The notes beneath the pieces are model-generated. The model was not told where the DNA came from and ran no database searches. It saw only the letters and a list, made by a program, of their open reading frames with translations. From Cercis canadensis (taxonomy: Eukaryota; Streptophyta; Magnoliopsida; Fabales; Fabaceae): 64,000 bases of DNA. Numbering within the stretch: the stretch's first letter is position 1; every line of letters begins with the position of its first letter. The stretch lies in NCBI GenBank assembly GCA_003255065.1, contig QAOA01003028.1:1132351-1196350 (forward strand), in the 5' to 3' direction. The position numbers and the translations under genes were made by a program. Shown piece by piece: positions 23,916-38,900 of the stretch.

Positions 23916-26900
23916 GAGAAAAGCATGGGATCCATCTGAAGAAGAATTTTTATCAAATGTGGGCTTAGATGCTGTTGTCTTCATGCGCATATTTATCTTT
24001 AGGTGATTTGAAATATTTAATTAATTCTGTAGTTTAAGGATGTGTTATATAATTTCTTTGCCTACTGGGCGTCTGAGTGGTGCGTGTCTGTATCTGTGTA
24101 TTTCTATGCGTATGGTTTTTTGGTTAGTACTAATATATTGCAAGTGTTGACAATTTGGATCTGTAAGTAATACCAAACTTCCTTTTCCTCAACTAGCAAC
24201 TCATCACATCCATAGTGGCCTTCTCCTTGCGGCCTTTTCTGCTAACATTGCCAGTAAAATGCCAATGCCTCAGCCTCTACAACCACTGTGTACTAGTTTT
24301 TTTTTTAAAAAAAATTTATTATCCTAATTTTATTACCATGTTTGTTCTTCTTTCTGCCTGTGTATGTGTGTATTCTAACCTTCGTTCCTTAGTGAAGAAT
24401 TTGCTGATCATCAAAATGAATGAAACATAATAAGAAAGTAAATCAATTAATTACTGAGGCATGCACACATGAAGATAATTATTGTCACATTCATAACAAT
24501 CTTGTCAATTGATTTTGTCAAGCTATAGTAATTTATTAATTTTTATTCCAAGTTATCAGAAAAAGAACTTAGTTGTAGCTGTCAGAATAGTTGCATACTA
24601 CACTCTGCCTGACTTCTATGCATAGCACACTGCACAGAGCATCAGCTTGATTTATCTCATTTTGATAATAGCATTTCTGCATTGTACATGATTCCAGTAT
24701 GATGATAATTTCTGCATCACAACAGGACTCTTTAGTCTTTTTATTATTGGTTTTATGCTGATGCAAATTTCAACGTATGCTAATTCATTTTCTCTCTTGA
24801 TTGACATCAAGCATTAGTACTGGCCTAAAAAAAAAGGCATTAGTTGGTTGTATTTGACTGCCTAATTTGGAGTGGATTTAAAGTTTGTCTTTAATATGAT
24901 ATAATATATGTATCAGTATTTACCAACCACTTAAAGTAATGGTTTTCCTTAAACTTGTAGCTGAGGCACTCTTTTGTTCATTAATTTTCCTTAAACTTTT
25001 ACTATTATTATATTGGTCTTTCTATTTTGATGCCTCTTTGTTGTATTTTGTTTGAAGTGTTCACTTGTTCGTTTCAGCTGATCTTTTTGTCCCTCTTTAT
25101 GGTATTCTACAGTTTGAGAGTGTTTACTTTTGGTGGCATTATTGGGATTCTTGTTCTTCTTCCAATTAATTACTTGGGAAGCCAGCTTAGTGATGATTCC
25201 GATCTTCCGAACAAGTCGTTGGACTCATTCAGTATTTCTAATGTCAACGACGGTTCAAACTGGTAAATATCATTAATCAAGATTGTCTTGTATATTATTT
25301 ATTCATAATGGTGATGAATATATGTGTGTATGTGTGTGAAATATTGATATCTGAGGACTATTATGACATGAAATTGGAAGTTTTCATTTTGTAATTAATG
25401 ACATTGTTATTGTATGTAGTCCCTGTGATATTCTTATGATTAGCTGCTTAGGATATGCTTCATGATGAGGTGAATTAAAGGACTAAGGATGTAACAATAT
25501 ATGCCCTGTTTTTATCATCGTTAAGTTAATATATCAAACTATATTCTCCCATCACTTGCTTCTCAATCGAATGGCTGGATCTTGGTGTTTATAAAGTGTG
25601 AAATGGGTTTTGAATGTTTCTTCTAAAACAGCATTTTCTGACTATTCCACTGAGTCCATCTGATGGAATATGTTCTTTTGACCTACTGCTAGTTGTTTAT
25701 GATGTTTGTAATAAATGTTGGAGTAAATTTACCTTGGGTTATCAGTTGGTTGGTGATCCTGCTTTTGAAAACCAGATAATTGTAATTAATTAAACATATC
25801 AATATTCTAAGTACTATGTAGCCCATTATCTGTCATTGTGTTTAGTCTGCCAACTTTATGAAGATGATTCATTATTTTGAACTCCATCTTTGCAAGTTTG
25901 TACAATCTGAAAATTCTACAGGAAATCTAATTGACCATTGGAGTTCCAGCTCTCGGATAATGTACAACAAAACAATTTAAACAAAATATGATGCACTGCC
26001 CTTTTCTCTCTCTCTCTGCTGTTTGTTTCTTTGCTCACTTTCTTTTTAATTTGTCTTACCTTGGTACTGAGAAGAAGAAATTTGGAATGAGTCATTTATG
26101 TTCTGCAGTTTATTTTGTATTCAGTTTGTCATCTAAACAATAAAGGTATATATTGCAGTTTTATTTAGTAGACACCCTTGTTGGCTTCCCTTAAAGTCTT
26201 CATCAGATTAGCAAACCTGATTTACTGTTATCATTCTTTTAATTGTGAATTTCTGCATTTTAAATAATTTATTTATTTTACTTCTTCTCCAATTTATTTT
26301 ACATTTCTGGCAAAATTTTATTTATATAATTAAAGTTCACAACAAGCATAACTGAAAGATGTGTTCCATGAATATTCTTTAGATTTGTTACCTTTTGCAT
26401 AGATTTTGGTGAAGCTGTATCATGGAGACTCTGATCATTAGATTTGACCTTTCTGAAGGTTATGGATTCATTTTTGTGCAGCATATGTTTTTACTGGAGT
26501 TGTCTGCTATCTTCTTTATTATGTAAGTTTTTCTTTTACCCCCAATTTTGATAGAAGTTTATTATGTAAGTTATAACTGTTGAAGTTTACTTTGGGAATT
26601 CCACCATATTTGGTCAATTCTTTTTTTGAAGACACCAATCAATTTTCATGCTTGATGCTTATGCCATCTGCAGGAGTATGACTACATTTCAACTAAAAGA
26701 ATTGCTTACTTCTTTTCGTCCAAACCTCAGCCTCATCAGTTTACAACATTAGTCCGTGGTATTCCTGTGCCACCTGGAAGCACTGTTAGTGAAACTGTTC
26801 AGCACTTTTTCATGGAATATCACCCTTCTACTTATCTTTCGCATTCGGTAGTTCGTCGAAGCAGCAAACTTCAAACCCTTATTGTAAGCATTCTTTCTGA

Positions 26901-29900
26901 AATTTTAATTCATTCAATCTTTTCCCCTGACAGTTCTTAATTTTGCGTTGTGAATATATCCCTTCTTGTAATACTTAAAGTATATCTTCTGAATGATATC
27001 TACTTGTCAATTGTGGAACATTCATTACATAAACTGTTATATATACCATAATTACTTTTTTTTTTTTTTTACCTTTCGTTATAATTTGTTTGTTTTTCAT
27101 GCCTAGGAACTACTTACTTGATTATCATACCAATAATACAGTAGCATTTTATAAATGATCATGTATCGTGGTAGACTAGATAATATGTCATGAATTTGTT
27201 GTTTAGACTGCGCATTTGGTTATGCTTTTAGCTTGACTTTCCTTTTATGTTTGATTCTACTTGTTTGTGTAATGGTGCTCTGCATCACATTTATATCTTG
27301 AACAAAGAGCTTTTAGGAATGAATTCTCCTTGTTATCTTTCTAATCTTGGATTTACAGAATATATACACTGAAGTTGGCCTAATTCTAGGAGTAATAAAA
27401 GGAAAGATTGAGGAAATTACTCCTAACCTACCACCTATATCAATCAAGGATTCCCTGATTAGTCAACACATTTACAGTACATTTACAGCTAATTACATTA
27501 AATTCGTAATCACATTAAATGTAATTAATGACCCGAGATACTCTCCAACACTCCCCCTCAAGCTGGTGAATAGATATCAATCATTCCCAGCTTGCCAACT
27601 AAAAAATCAAATTCTGGTTTGGATAATGCCTTGGTAAGAATATCTACTTCCTACTGCCTTGTTGGAACATAGGAGATATGTATTGCCCCTGAATCAATTT
27701 CATCTTTAATAAAACACCTGTCAATTCTCACATGTTTCATCCGGTCATGTTGGACAGGATTGTGAACTATGCTTATTGCTGATTTGTTGTCACTGTACAG
27801 CTTCATAGGACCTTTTCTAGGGAATTTTAGGTCTGTTAAAAGCTTCTCAATCCAAATTAGTTCACATACTCCTTGTGCAATTGCTCGGTACTCTGCTTCA
27901 GCAGTACTCCTTGCCACCACTGATTGCTTTTTGCTTCTCCATGTAACAAGGTTTCCCCACACTTTTGTACAATAACCTGTTGTGGACTTACTGTCTTCTG
28001 ATCCAGCCCAGTCAGCATCTGCAAATCCTTCAACAAATCCCTCAACATCTTTTTCATTGCCTTTCTTAAACAAAATTCCCTTGCCTGGAGTTCCCTTGAG
28101 GTACTTTAATATTCTGTTGGCTGCCTCCATACGCCTTTTAGTAGGACAATGCATAAACTGACTTATTACACTTATACTATGGGTAATGTCAGGCCTTGTA
28201 AGTGTGAGATATATTAGTTTTCTTACCATTCTCTGGTATCTGCCCCGGTCTACTGGAGAGTCATTATTGGTGGCTTTTTGCTTCCAATTTCTTTTCAAAG
28301 GAGTAATAGCAGGCTTGCAACCAGTTTTTCCAATTTCTCGTAGCAGGTCAAGGACATATTTTCTTTGAATAACAAATATTCCCTGTTTGCTCCGGGCTAC
28401 CTCCGTTCCAAGAAAATACCTCAAGGTTCCAAGATCTCTAACTTGGAATTGATTCTTTAAATGAGCCTTTAACTTTTCGATCTCCTCCTAGTCATCACCA
28501 GTAATTACCATATCATCCACATATACAATGAGAATGGCCCTTTTTCCACTTCATCCTTGCTTGATAAATAGTGAGTGGTCAACTTATCGTTGTGTATACC
28601 CAAAGGACTTCATTACTGAACTAAATCTGGTGAACCAAGCCCTTGGTGACTGCTTTAACTCATAGAGAGACTTTTTAAGTCTGCACACCTTGGTATTTCC
28701 ACCATTAAATCCAGGAGGCATCTTCATGAATACTTCTTCTTCCAATTTTCCATTTAGGAAGGCATTTTTTATGTCCATTTGATAGAGTTCCCGATCAAGG
28801 TTTGCAGCAAGAGAAAGTAATACCTTGATTAAGTTCATTTTTGCTACAGGGGCAAATGTCTCCTCATAATCTATGCCATGTGTTTGAGTGTATCCTTGAG
28901 CCACCAATCTCGCCTTGTATCTTTCTACCTCTCCATTTGGTTGGAACTTTACAGTAAATATCCATCTACACCCCACCACCTTCTTTCCTTGTGGAAGATC
29001 AACTATTTCCCGAGTATCATTTTCCAGTCGGGCATTCATTTCTTCTTCAACTGCTGCCTTCTATTTAGGATCTTGAAGTGCACTTTGAATATCTTTTGGA
29101 ATATTGACGTTGTCAACTTGTGTAGCAAAGGCCTTGTACTTATGAGACAATTTTGCATAAGTTAAGTGGTTAGACAAAGGATGTTGAGTGCACTATTGAA
29201 CCCCTTNTTACAGTAAATATCCATCTACACCCCCACCACCTTCTTTCCTTGTGGAAGATCAACTATTTCCCAAGTATCATTTTCCAGTGGGGCATTCATT
29301 TCTTCTTCAACTGCTGCCTTCTATTTAGGATCTTGAAGTGCACTTTGAATATCTTTTGGAATATTGACGTTGTCAACTTGTGTAGCAAAGGCCTTGTACT
29401 TATGAGACAATTTTGTATAAGTTAAGTGGTTAGACAAAGGATGTTGAGTGCACTATTGAACCCCTTTTCTAAGGGCAATTTGGGATATTCACATCATTAT
29501 CTAGAACCATACCTTCATTTGTGGAATTTGGACTCAGCCTCAGTTCTAATGATTGAGCAGCAGCTTGAGGAGCTTTTGGCCTTCTTGAATAAACCATGAT
29601 TGGTTCTCCCCCTTGATGCAATACGTGATCATGTCCCATAAAGGTAGAATTTGAAATGGGACTGTTAGAGGGTGGAACAGAGTGGCTGTTTGAAGGTGTG
29701 GGTTCGGTGCTGTTTGAATTTGAAGGTGCAGAAGGTGGGGTTTTGGACTGGTCAGAGGATGGGAGTGATATAGGTAGAGATATAGTTGGATCCCAATGAT
29801 TTTCTTCATTTAAATTCTCCCCCTGAAGAGGACCATTAGGATAAAAGGATTGGTCTTTAAGGAATGTGACATCATATGAAACAAAGAACATTTTTGAGGT

Positions 29901-32900
29901 TGGATGATAACATTTGTACCCTTTTTGTGTAGAAGAATATCCTACAAAGATGCATTTGAGTGCCTTAGGATCAAGTTTCCCTCTTTGAGGATTATGATTA
30001 TATAGAAATGTTGTGCAACCAAGCACTTTTGGGGAAAGAGAATGAAGGAGATGAACCTGGGGAAAGGTATCTAGCAAGCAGCTAATAGGGGTACGAAGGC
30101 TGAGAGGTTTGGATGGTAACCTGAGGTAGGCTGTTGTGAGGACAGCTTCTCCCCAATATTTATTTGGAACATTGTTAGCAAACATCAAGGATCGGGCTAC
30201 CTCTAAAAGGTGTATGTTCTTGCGTTCAGCAATCCCATTTTGTTGGGGTGTGTAAACGCAAGAGTGTTGATGAAGGACTCCATGATCTGCAAGGTAGTTG
30301 GTTAGGTCATTGGTGAAGTATTCCTTCCCATTGTCAGTATGAAAAATTTGGATTTGGGATTGGAAGACATTGGAAATATATTTATGAAATTGTTTTACAA
30401 TGGTGCTTGCTTCAGATTTTTCTTTCATGAGATAAACCCAACAGACTCGAGTATGGTCATCTATAAAGGTGACGAACCATCTTGCAACCAGTAAGTGAAG
30501 AAGCTCGGGCTGGACCCCAAATGTCACTGTGTATAAGCTGAAATGATTTTGTTGGTTGATAAGAATGAGAGGAGTATGTGTTCCTTGTCTGTTTAGCTAA
30601 GATGCAATGTTCACAATGAAAGCTGGAAACATCCTTATTTATAAATAATTGAGGGTACAATGATTTGAGGTAAGAGAAACTAGGGTGACCAAGGCATTTA
30701 TGCCATAATAAGATTTTAGAATTGTAAACAGTGGATAATAAGACCTTCTCACGAGATTGTGTCTTGGGAGAAGAACCAGAATTATTGAGGAAGTAGAGGT
30801 CATCACGCTCCTTAACACTGCCAATCATCTTCCTCGAAGATAGGTCCTGAAACACACAGAGAGGGAAAGAATGTCACTGCATAATCCTGATCTTCAGTGA
30901 GTTTACTGATTGAAACCAGATTGCATTTTAAATTGGGAATATGAAGAACTGATTTTAGTTTTAGGCCTGGAAGTTCTACGGTGCCACGTCCTTTTGCCTT
31001 TGCTGTTTTGCCATCAGCCACAGTAATTTGTATATCATTCTTACATGTTTCATAGGTAGAAAACATGTCTCGGTCATTAGTCATGTGGTCTGATGCACCA
31101 GTGTCAATGATCCAGTCCTTATGCTCTTTAGCCTTTGTGAAAAAACATGAGAGTAAGTTACCTTTATGAGCAACAGCTGCACTCCTGGGAGAAAGGGAAC
31201 TTTGGAGGCTAAGTATTGTCTGCAGTGCCTTGACTTGGTCAGGTGTTAGGCTGAGTTGTCTTGCTTGATTGTTGTCAACAGACGCCTCGGCTGCAAGGGC
31301 TCTATTGGGCTCTCTTTGACTTAGTGGCTTCCAACCTGCTGGTTTGCCATTGAGTTTCCAGCAGGTTTCACGAGTGTGATTGGTCTTGCGATAATGGTCA
31401 CACCACAGTTGTTCTCTCCCTTCCTTCCCGGTCCTCTGACTTTTCTGACTTGAAGTATTTGGCCTGGTCTGGTGGGTGGCTAGTGCTGATCCAGGTGAGG
31501 AGGAATCTGGTCCAGTGGAGGATGCAGTGAGCATAACCCATTTTCTGCTCTCTTCTCTTCTAACTTCAGCAAAGACTTCTCTGATTGTAGGAAAAGGTTT
31601 CCTTTCTAGCAACCTTCCTCTTACTTCATCCAGCTCCTTGTTCAGTCCTTGCAAAAAATCAAACACACACTCCTTTTCTACCATCCGGGAAAAATGAATT
31701 TCATCTTTAGGACACTACCATTTGAGCTCATAGAACAGGTCCATCTCTTGCCATAGTTCAGTCAGGGAGTTATAGTACTCAGTGATAGATTTGCTACCTT
31801 GTTTCATCTCTCGAATTTTGGACCGAACCTCAAAACATTGTGAGGTATTTTCCATATCCGAGTAGATTTCTTTGACCGCCTCCCATATATCTTTGGCAGT
31901 TTTGTAGAACAGATAAGTTCGCCCAATTTTGGGCTCCATGGAATTGATTAACCATGCCATGACAATCGAATTTTCAGCATCCCATGTGCTGAATTTAGGA
32001 TTGGTTGCAAATGGCATGGGGATAGCACCTGTAACATACCCAGCTTTCCCTTTACCTTTGAGGACGAGGAAGACAGATTGGAACCATTCTCTGAAGTTGG
32101 TTCCATTGAGTTTGTGTTGGGTGATTTGGAGGGAATAGTTTTCAAAGGTAGAATTGGTTGAAGGGTTGGCAAGTGAAGTGGTTTCAAGGGCATCAAATTC
32201 GGCCATGGCTGAACCGAGCTCTAATACCATGAACAAAGAGGTTTTAGGAATGAATTCTCCTTGTTATCTTTCTAATCCCGGATTTACAGACTATATACAC
32301 TGAAGTTGGCCTAATTTTAGGAGTAATAAAAGGAAAGATTGAGGAAATTACTCCTAACCTACCAACTATATCAATTAGGGATTCCCTGATTAGTCAACAC
32401 ATTTACAGCTAATTACATTAAATTCCTAATCACATTAAATGCTAATTAATGACCTGAGATACTCTCCAACATATCTCAATGCAATAAATGCGTTGTCCTC
32501 AATGCTTGCTGTAATAACCTTGGTAGGTGCACTTTCAATGTGGTGCTTTTACATACTGAATTTGGAGAACTAATTTTGCTAGAGATTAGAAACCATCCTT
32601 TGGCCATCAGATAATAAATTACGATTTTACATTGAATATTTCCTTGACATGGTAAAAAGAGGTTTTCTGATCAAGAATTTTGGAGATTGGATTCTGCATA
32701 CCCTATTCTTGTAATTATATTTCCATTGCTTTCAAGCACAATGGGGTTGCATGTTATAAGGTTTGTTAGATATGTTGGAGGTAAAAAGACTCAAAACCCA
32801 TTTCCTCAGATAAAAGCTGAAACTTTTAGGTTTGGTGAAATAGCAGAGTTCTGAAACTCAACTGGACTGGTCAGTTCGACTGGAGAACTGGCTAGTTTTC

Positions 32901-35900
32901 CAGTCTGGCTAATATATCTGAACCTTTTGATAGAGATCCAGGATCAAACCGGACTGAACTGGCAGTTTTGCAGCAAACAGGTAAACCAGTGGCAGTTTCA
33001 CAGGTTGAGACTGCTTCACATGGAGAAATTCTTGGGTGGACTCGGCCCACCACGTCAGCACAATGCTGATGTTGTGGCAGATAAATCATATGCTGCCATG
33101 TCTAGGTGAATCATTTGCTGCCAGGTAAGTTTTCCAGTGGCAGGTAAATTAAATGCTGATGTCGTGGACTGAGTCCACCCAAGAATTTCTTCTTCACATG
33201 CTGCCATGTCATCACAATGCTGGCCGGCAGAAGGCAAACCTTATAGTTTTGCACAAAATGCCAATGCCAGGAATAGAACCTGGCTAGTATTGCTTGCATA
33301 AATGAGACAGCAGTCATCAGGCTAGGTTGGCTCTCAGTGTAGAGGATGTAATATAATATGTTACATATAATTACTTTTAAGAAAAGCAATTCTAAATGTA
33401 TTTTAATTATATTTGTCATATATTCATGAAAAGTATACATATATTTAGAATCCTGGTTGAACCATTAACCAATCATTCTCCCAGTTCAGTTTTCGGAACA
33501 TTGTGAAATAGCATTTTTTGTTGTGGGGGAAGAGGGCAGTTAGGGTTGGGCTCTGACATTGTGCATCTTCATGTAGTGTTCTTAGAAATATGAAGTTGCC
33601 TCTAGCTTTAATTCTTTCTTTTTCTAATACCCAAATTGTATTTTGATATTAAAAGTTGATCGTTTGAAGAGTGATGCAGATAAACTGTACAAAAGGCTTG
33701 CCCAAGTAAAAGATAGAAATGATCCTCGTCAAAGGCACAAGCGTGATGGATTTTTGGGACTTTTTGGACATAAGGTTGATATTTTAGATCACTATGAAAA
33801 GAGACTGGGAGACATAGAAGATAGTGTGAGAATGGAACAGTCTTTATTGGCAGCAAAGGTATCCATCATATCTGGGCATTAATACAACCTACAAGACTCA
33901 AGTGATNTTTGATATTAAAAGTTGATCGTTTGAAGAGTGATGCAGATAAACTGTGCAAAAGGCTTGCCCAAGTAAAAGATAGAAGTGATCCTCGTCAAAG
34001 GCACAAGCGTGATGGATTTTTGGGACTTTTTGGACATAAGGTTGATATTTTAGATCACTATGAAAAGAGACTGGGAGACATAGAAGATAGTGTGAGAATG
34101 GAACAGTCTTTATTGGCAGCAAAGGTATCCATCATATCTGGGCATTAATACAACCTACAAGACTCAAGTGATAATACATGAATTAAGTTTTCTCTAGGGT
34201 TGCTCATATACCAGCTCTATCTGAAATGGTACTAGAGAATTAAAAAATAAAATAAAAGGGAAGAAAAAGTAGAAGAACCAGGACAGAAAGATGCTTACAC
34301 TAAAATTTCAATGATTTCTCAATATTTTAAAAAGTGAAAGATAAATATAAAAGCAATGAGGACAAGTATATATATATTCAGAGAAAAAGAACAAGAACAA
34401 CTGGGAAAAGCACTCACTTGGCTTCATCGAAGAAAGGGAAGTAAAGTGTAGTGAGAGGAAGTAAGTGAGGTAGTCAGTAAAGTAAGTAAAATATTTACTA
34501 GAAATTTATCATAAAATATTACTTATTAAGTGGATAAGGGGCAATCAATTTTCAGAATCACCAACCCCACATTTAACTGGAACACTTTTTTTTTGTTTTT
34601 CTAACTAAAGTAAAGGGAAAAACAAAACTGAACCTACCTGTTTTTACTCAAAACCAAACCTACCCACTAACATTTGCTCAGATTATTCAGTATAATCAGG
34701 CTTCACTGGCCTTGGAATAGCCCTAGTTTTCTCCATTAAATTTACCAGTTGACCATTAGATGTGACTATTAAAAGAATGTACAAATGGTTATTCTATCTT
34801 ACAATATATAGATGCATTATTTAGTTAAGTGGATATGGGGATATCTAATGCATCCATTTGTTTTATCATTCCTTTCAATTTAAAAGGAAGTTCCAGCCGC
34901 ATTTGTGTCATTCAAGTCACGATTTGGCGCTGCAACAGTTCTACACATTCAAGAAGGTGTAAATCCCACAGAATGGATTACTGAGCAAGCTCCTGAGCCT
35001 CGTGACATTTATTGGCCATTCTTTTCTGTGTCATTCATTAAAAGATGGATCTGCAAGCTGGTGGTTATTGTTGGATGTACTGCTCTTACAATTCTATTTC
35101 TTATCCCAGTTGCAATAGTGCAGGGTCTTACGAATCTTGAGCAGTTGGAAATCTGGTTCCCTTTTCTGAAAGGCATACTCAGACTGTAAGTGGGAAATTT
35201 TACCTGGTGAATCTTGATCTTCTAATATGAAATCATGCCATAGAGTGAGATCAGTATATAGAGATTAGTACGTTTGCATATGCACTTCCCCACTTACCTT
35301 GGAAATATTATGTTATATGCTTTGAGGCATTTGATTGTCAGATAAAGCCTGTGTTTTCAGGTTCCATAAATTTGGTTTTCTCTGCTTTATTATTTTAACT
35401 GTAGTGTACTTGTGACTAAAATGATTTCCATGTGATTTTAAATTGACTCATTTAGTTATTTTCATTATCTGTCTGGCATTTTTTTAAACATATGGTTTGC
35501 CTTTATTTTTTTTTGTTTTTCGTGTGTTGGCATGTAGAAATGTAATTCACCTTTTATTTCACTAATTTAGTTCTGGTAAACTATCTAGTTTGTCCATCAT
35601 AAAGAAAGGCTAGTCAGGTTTTGTTTCTCTACATCTCTTTTTTTCCCCTAGTGTTTGTGGGGCATATTAAGCTAGAGGCACAATCACATTGTTATCTATG
35701 ATTTTCTAGATGATACTTTAGTTATGATGCAGGAAAGCTTCATGCAATAAAATTCATGTTATAGACCAGACATGTGAAGTCAATTAGTTCTGTTTATATT
35801 CTGAAGGTGGTTTAAACAAATCAAGATAACGTAATTATACGTGAACAAGGCAGCAAAAGTTTTATTTTAATATTCTGTTTTCCTTCCTTGCCTCTTTTCC

Positions 35901-38900
35901 TGCTGGGGGCGGGTTGTAATTAAATTGAGAACATTACATTTACCTTTTGAAGCTTTCCTTTTTTCGTGGACTCTGTGAAGTATACCCAAATATCGTGTGC
36001 CAAAAATAATTGTTAACACATTTAGTATTAGATTAGTTCATATAAGCATATCAATATTTAAAATTGTGTCTAAAATGAGAATGGGGAAAGAGCTTGGTGA
36101 TTATCCCACCTTGCCTCACCGGAGTGGCTGTTCAGAGTTGAGTTTCTATGACTGCTTAAAAACTGCTCTATATCTTTATTTTATTTTATTTAAAAAAAAT
36201 CATGTGTGTGTTTGTAATGTGAATTTCACATAAAGATTTTGTTTATTTTCCTTTAATAATTCAGAAGTAATGTGCAAGTATCTTAGATTTAGATTAACTG
36301 TGTCGAGGTCCTATGGTTTTTTGAAAACAGAAAAGAGAAAGATTAATTGAACCATCAGAAGAAAACCATGAGTCATTAAGTGGGAACTTCTCAAGAATAA
36401 ATTGGACCATTAGAATATTCAAACCTCGTGACATTTTTGTCAGTTTGAAGATGATAAACAAGAAGAGAATAATTTGTTACTCCTTCTTTTATCACAAAAT
36501 CCAGTTAGAATATAAGATAATCTGTTAAACAGCAGATATAAGGTTTTACTTCTCTCAACTGAATGAGGACAAATATGTTGGCTGTGAAAATTAAGTTAGA
36601 ATTCTCATTTCCTACTCAGATACATTTTATATTTTATTGCCAAAGATTACCACATATAACCTACCTGTTCTAGGTTTGATGGTTTGAAGATTTCAAGTTC
36701 AACATCCATCAAATCAAAGGGTAACTGTTTATTTCATTGTTGTGGTCTGTGCCTAAAATCTCACTTGATATTAACATACAACATAAGCTAAGTAGTCTGC
36801 AATTCCAAAAGTTGAGTGATTGTATGATTATTACCAATGCTATGACAACCTTTCTCCTTTTTGTTCTCATTTTTAATTGGATAAAGTTAGTACCAAAGAT
36901 ATATTTTATCTAAAATTTTTGACAAATGATATATTTAGCCATGATATGCTGCTTACAAGAGAATGTGTTGTTTATCTTGTCTCCAGTTCCTTATTCTACA
37001 TAGAACATCTCTAACTGAAGAGCTAACATACTCATAAAATGATGTGCATACTAGTCTGTGTTGTATGATTTTGTAGAATTACGCTAATGTGTTTTTCTTT
37101 TCTACCCTGGTGATTTTTTTGAGTTTATCATTGCAAGTTGAGAGTGCATCTTATATTTTTGTTAACAGCGCTGACTCTTCCCTTATAATGGATAACTATT
37201 GCAACTGAAGTTGAGTTTCTCTATATTTGTTTCCAGGGCAGTTGTGAGCCAAGTTATAACTGGATACCTTCCTAGTCTCATTCTTCAGTTGTTTCTACAC
37301 TTTGTGCCACCTATTATGATTATGCTTTCATCCTTGCAAGGATACGTATCATGGAGTCAGATACAAAAGAGTGCATGTACTAAAGTATTATGGTTTACCA
37401 TATGGAACATATTCTTTGCAAATGTATTATCAGGGTCAGCTCTGTATCGGGTGAATGTCTTTCTTGAGCCCAAAGAGATCCCCAGAGTACTAGCTGAAGC
37501 TGTACCAGCACAGGTACAAATAATTAGTAATTTGTATCTCCATGAAAGTATTCTACAATGTCTCACAAAATGTTCTAATATTTAGTAAATGGAGATTAAT
37601 TTGTTAGCGCTTTTATTTTTTGCTCAATTTTATTTGATATTCCCTTTATATAGGCTTTTTCACACCAATATTGAACTTTCTCAAACTATTTGTACATCTA
37701 TTGATGTTCTAAAGCAATTTGCAAATATATTGATGTTGTTTGACAATTTTTTTTTTTAATTTTTGAAAAGGGGGTCAACCCTGTTTGGTTACACCATTTT
37801 GAAGGGCATANNNNNNNNNNNNNNNNNNNNNNNNNNNNNNNNNNNNNNNNNNNNNNNNNNNNNNNNNNNNNNNNNNNNNNNNNNNNNNNNNNNNNNNNNN
37901 NNNNNNNNNNNNNNNNNNNNNNNNNNNNNNNNNNNNNNNNNNNNNNNNNNNNNNNNNNNNNNNNNNNNNNNNNNNNNNNNNNNNNATATATATATATATA
38001 TTTTTTTTTTTTTTTATTTATTTATTTAACCTCCCATGCCTATCATATAAATTTTTTTTTTTTTGAAAACAAAAAGTAAAGAATGGTGGATTGGTGCAGC
38101 ACCATGCAAGAAGGGTGAGCGGTGGACAGGTGGGGCCCGCCTAAAATGAGGGGCATAGGGGAGGGGGGGACTAGGAGGGAGGAGCTGAAGCAATAAAAAG
38201 AAATTGGCTCAGATTTTTGCCAGCTTTTTGAAGGGGTTGTGGGCAGGGGGGACCAAGGGAATCTAAGAGGGCGTAAGACAGGGGTCATGCTCATGCCCTT
38301 CCCAAGGGTGTGACCTCCTTTTTGAAAAGCGAAAAAAATTTGTCCGACAACATCAATATATTTGCAAATTGTTTCAAAACATCAATAGATGTGCAAATAG
38401 TTTGAGAAAATTCAATATTGATGTGAAAATGCCCTCACTATATGCCTAAGCCCAGAAAGCCTGGTTTTCAAAATGAAGTTTTGTATAATATGTCCGCCAA
38501 TTTTATAAGAAAATGGGCCCCTTGTCAGGTATAACAGCAAAAGTTTTTTGTAGTATATCTGATATTTGAAGCAGCTATGATGATAAGTGAACTCATATCC
38601 GTGTAGCTGCTTCTAAAATTTTATTTGTTTTGTCATCACTGTCTCACCATCGCACTTATTTCACTGGCACAATTCAGTCTACATAAATATCTCTTGAATG
38701 ATTCAAATATCAGATATGAGTTCACTTATCTGCATTGCTGCTTCTAAAACTGTCTTTGTTTCATGGACAAGTTCTGTAGCATTCAGATATTTGAAGCAGC
38801 TATATCTGATATCTTCTAAAATTTATCTGTAATCTTTCAGTGCTGGTATTTTGGATAGAGCAGGATGGTGTGAGAGCTTTCATATTAGCAGATGTTGACT

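Larger units (their letters stand above)
27299..32471 (-). mobile_element. Ty1/copia LTR retrotransposon, complete but decayed, in HYP1 intron 4
   Basis: The element is antisense to HYP1. LTRs of 252 bp (27299-27550) and 242 bp (32230-32471) begin TG and end CA. A 5-bp TSD, TATCT, is exact at 27294-27298 and 32472-32476. Next to the 5' LTR (right side) the minus strand reads TGGTATTAGAGCTC, a one-mismatch version of the initiator-Met tRNA primer site; next to the 3' LTR it reads TTGAGGGGGAG, the polypurine tract. The internal order is gag, protease, integrase, RT, RNase H, diagnostic of copia. Stops and frameshifts interrupt the polyprotein and an internal N-joined duplication lies in RT. The two LTRs differ by about ten substitutions plus an 11-bp and a 1-bp indel, so it is not a very recent insertion. 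Confidence 0.95.

Noticed and set aside
27347..27637. 96-residue ORF on + strand
   Set aside because: Lies in and beside the Copia LTR; no separate gene.
37763..38029. ORF spanning the N gap
   Set aside because: Mostly unknown bases and low-complexity sequence.
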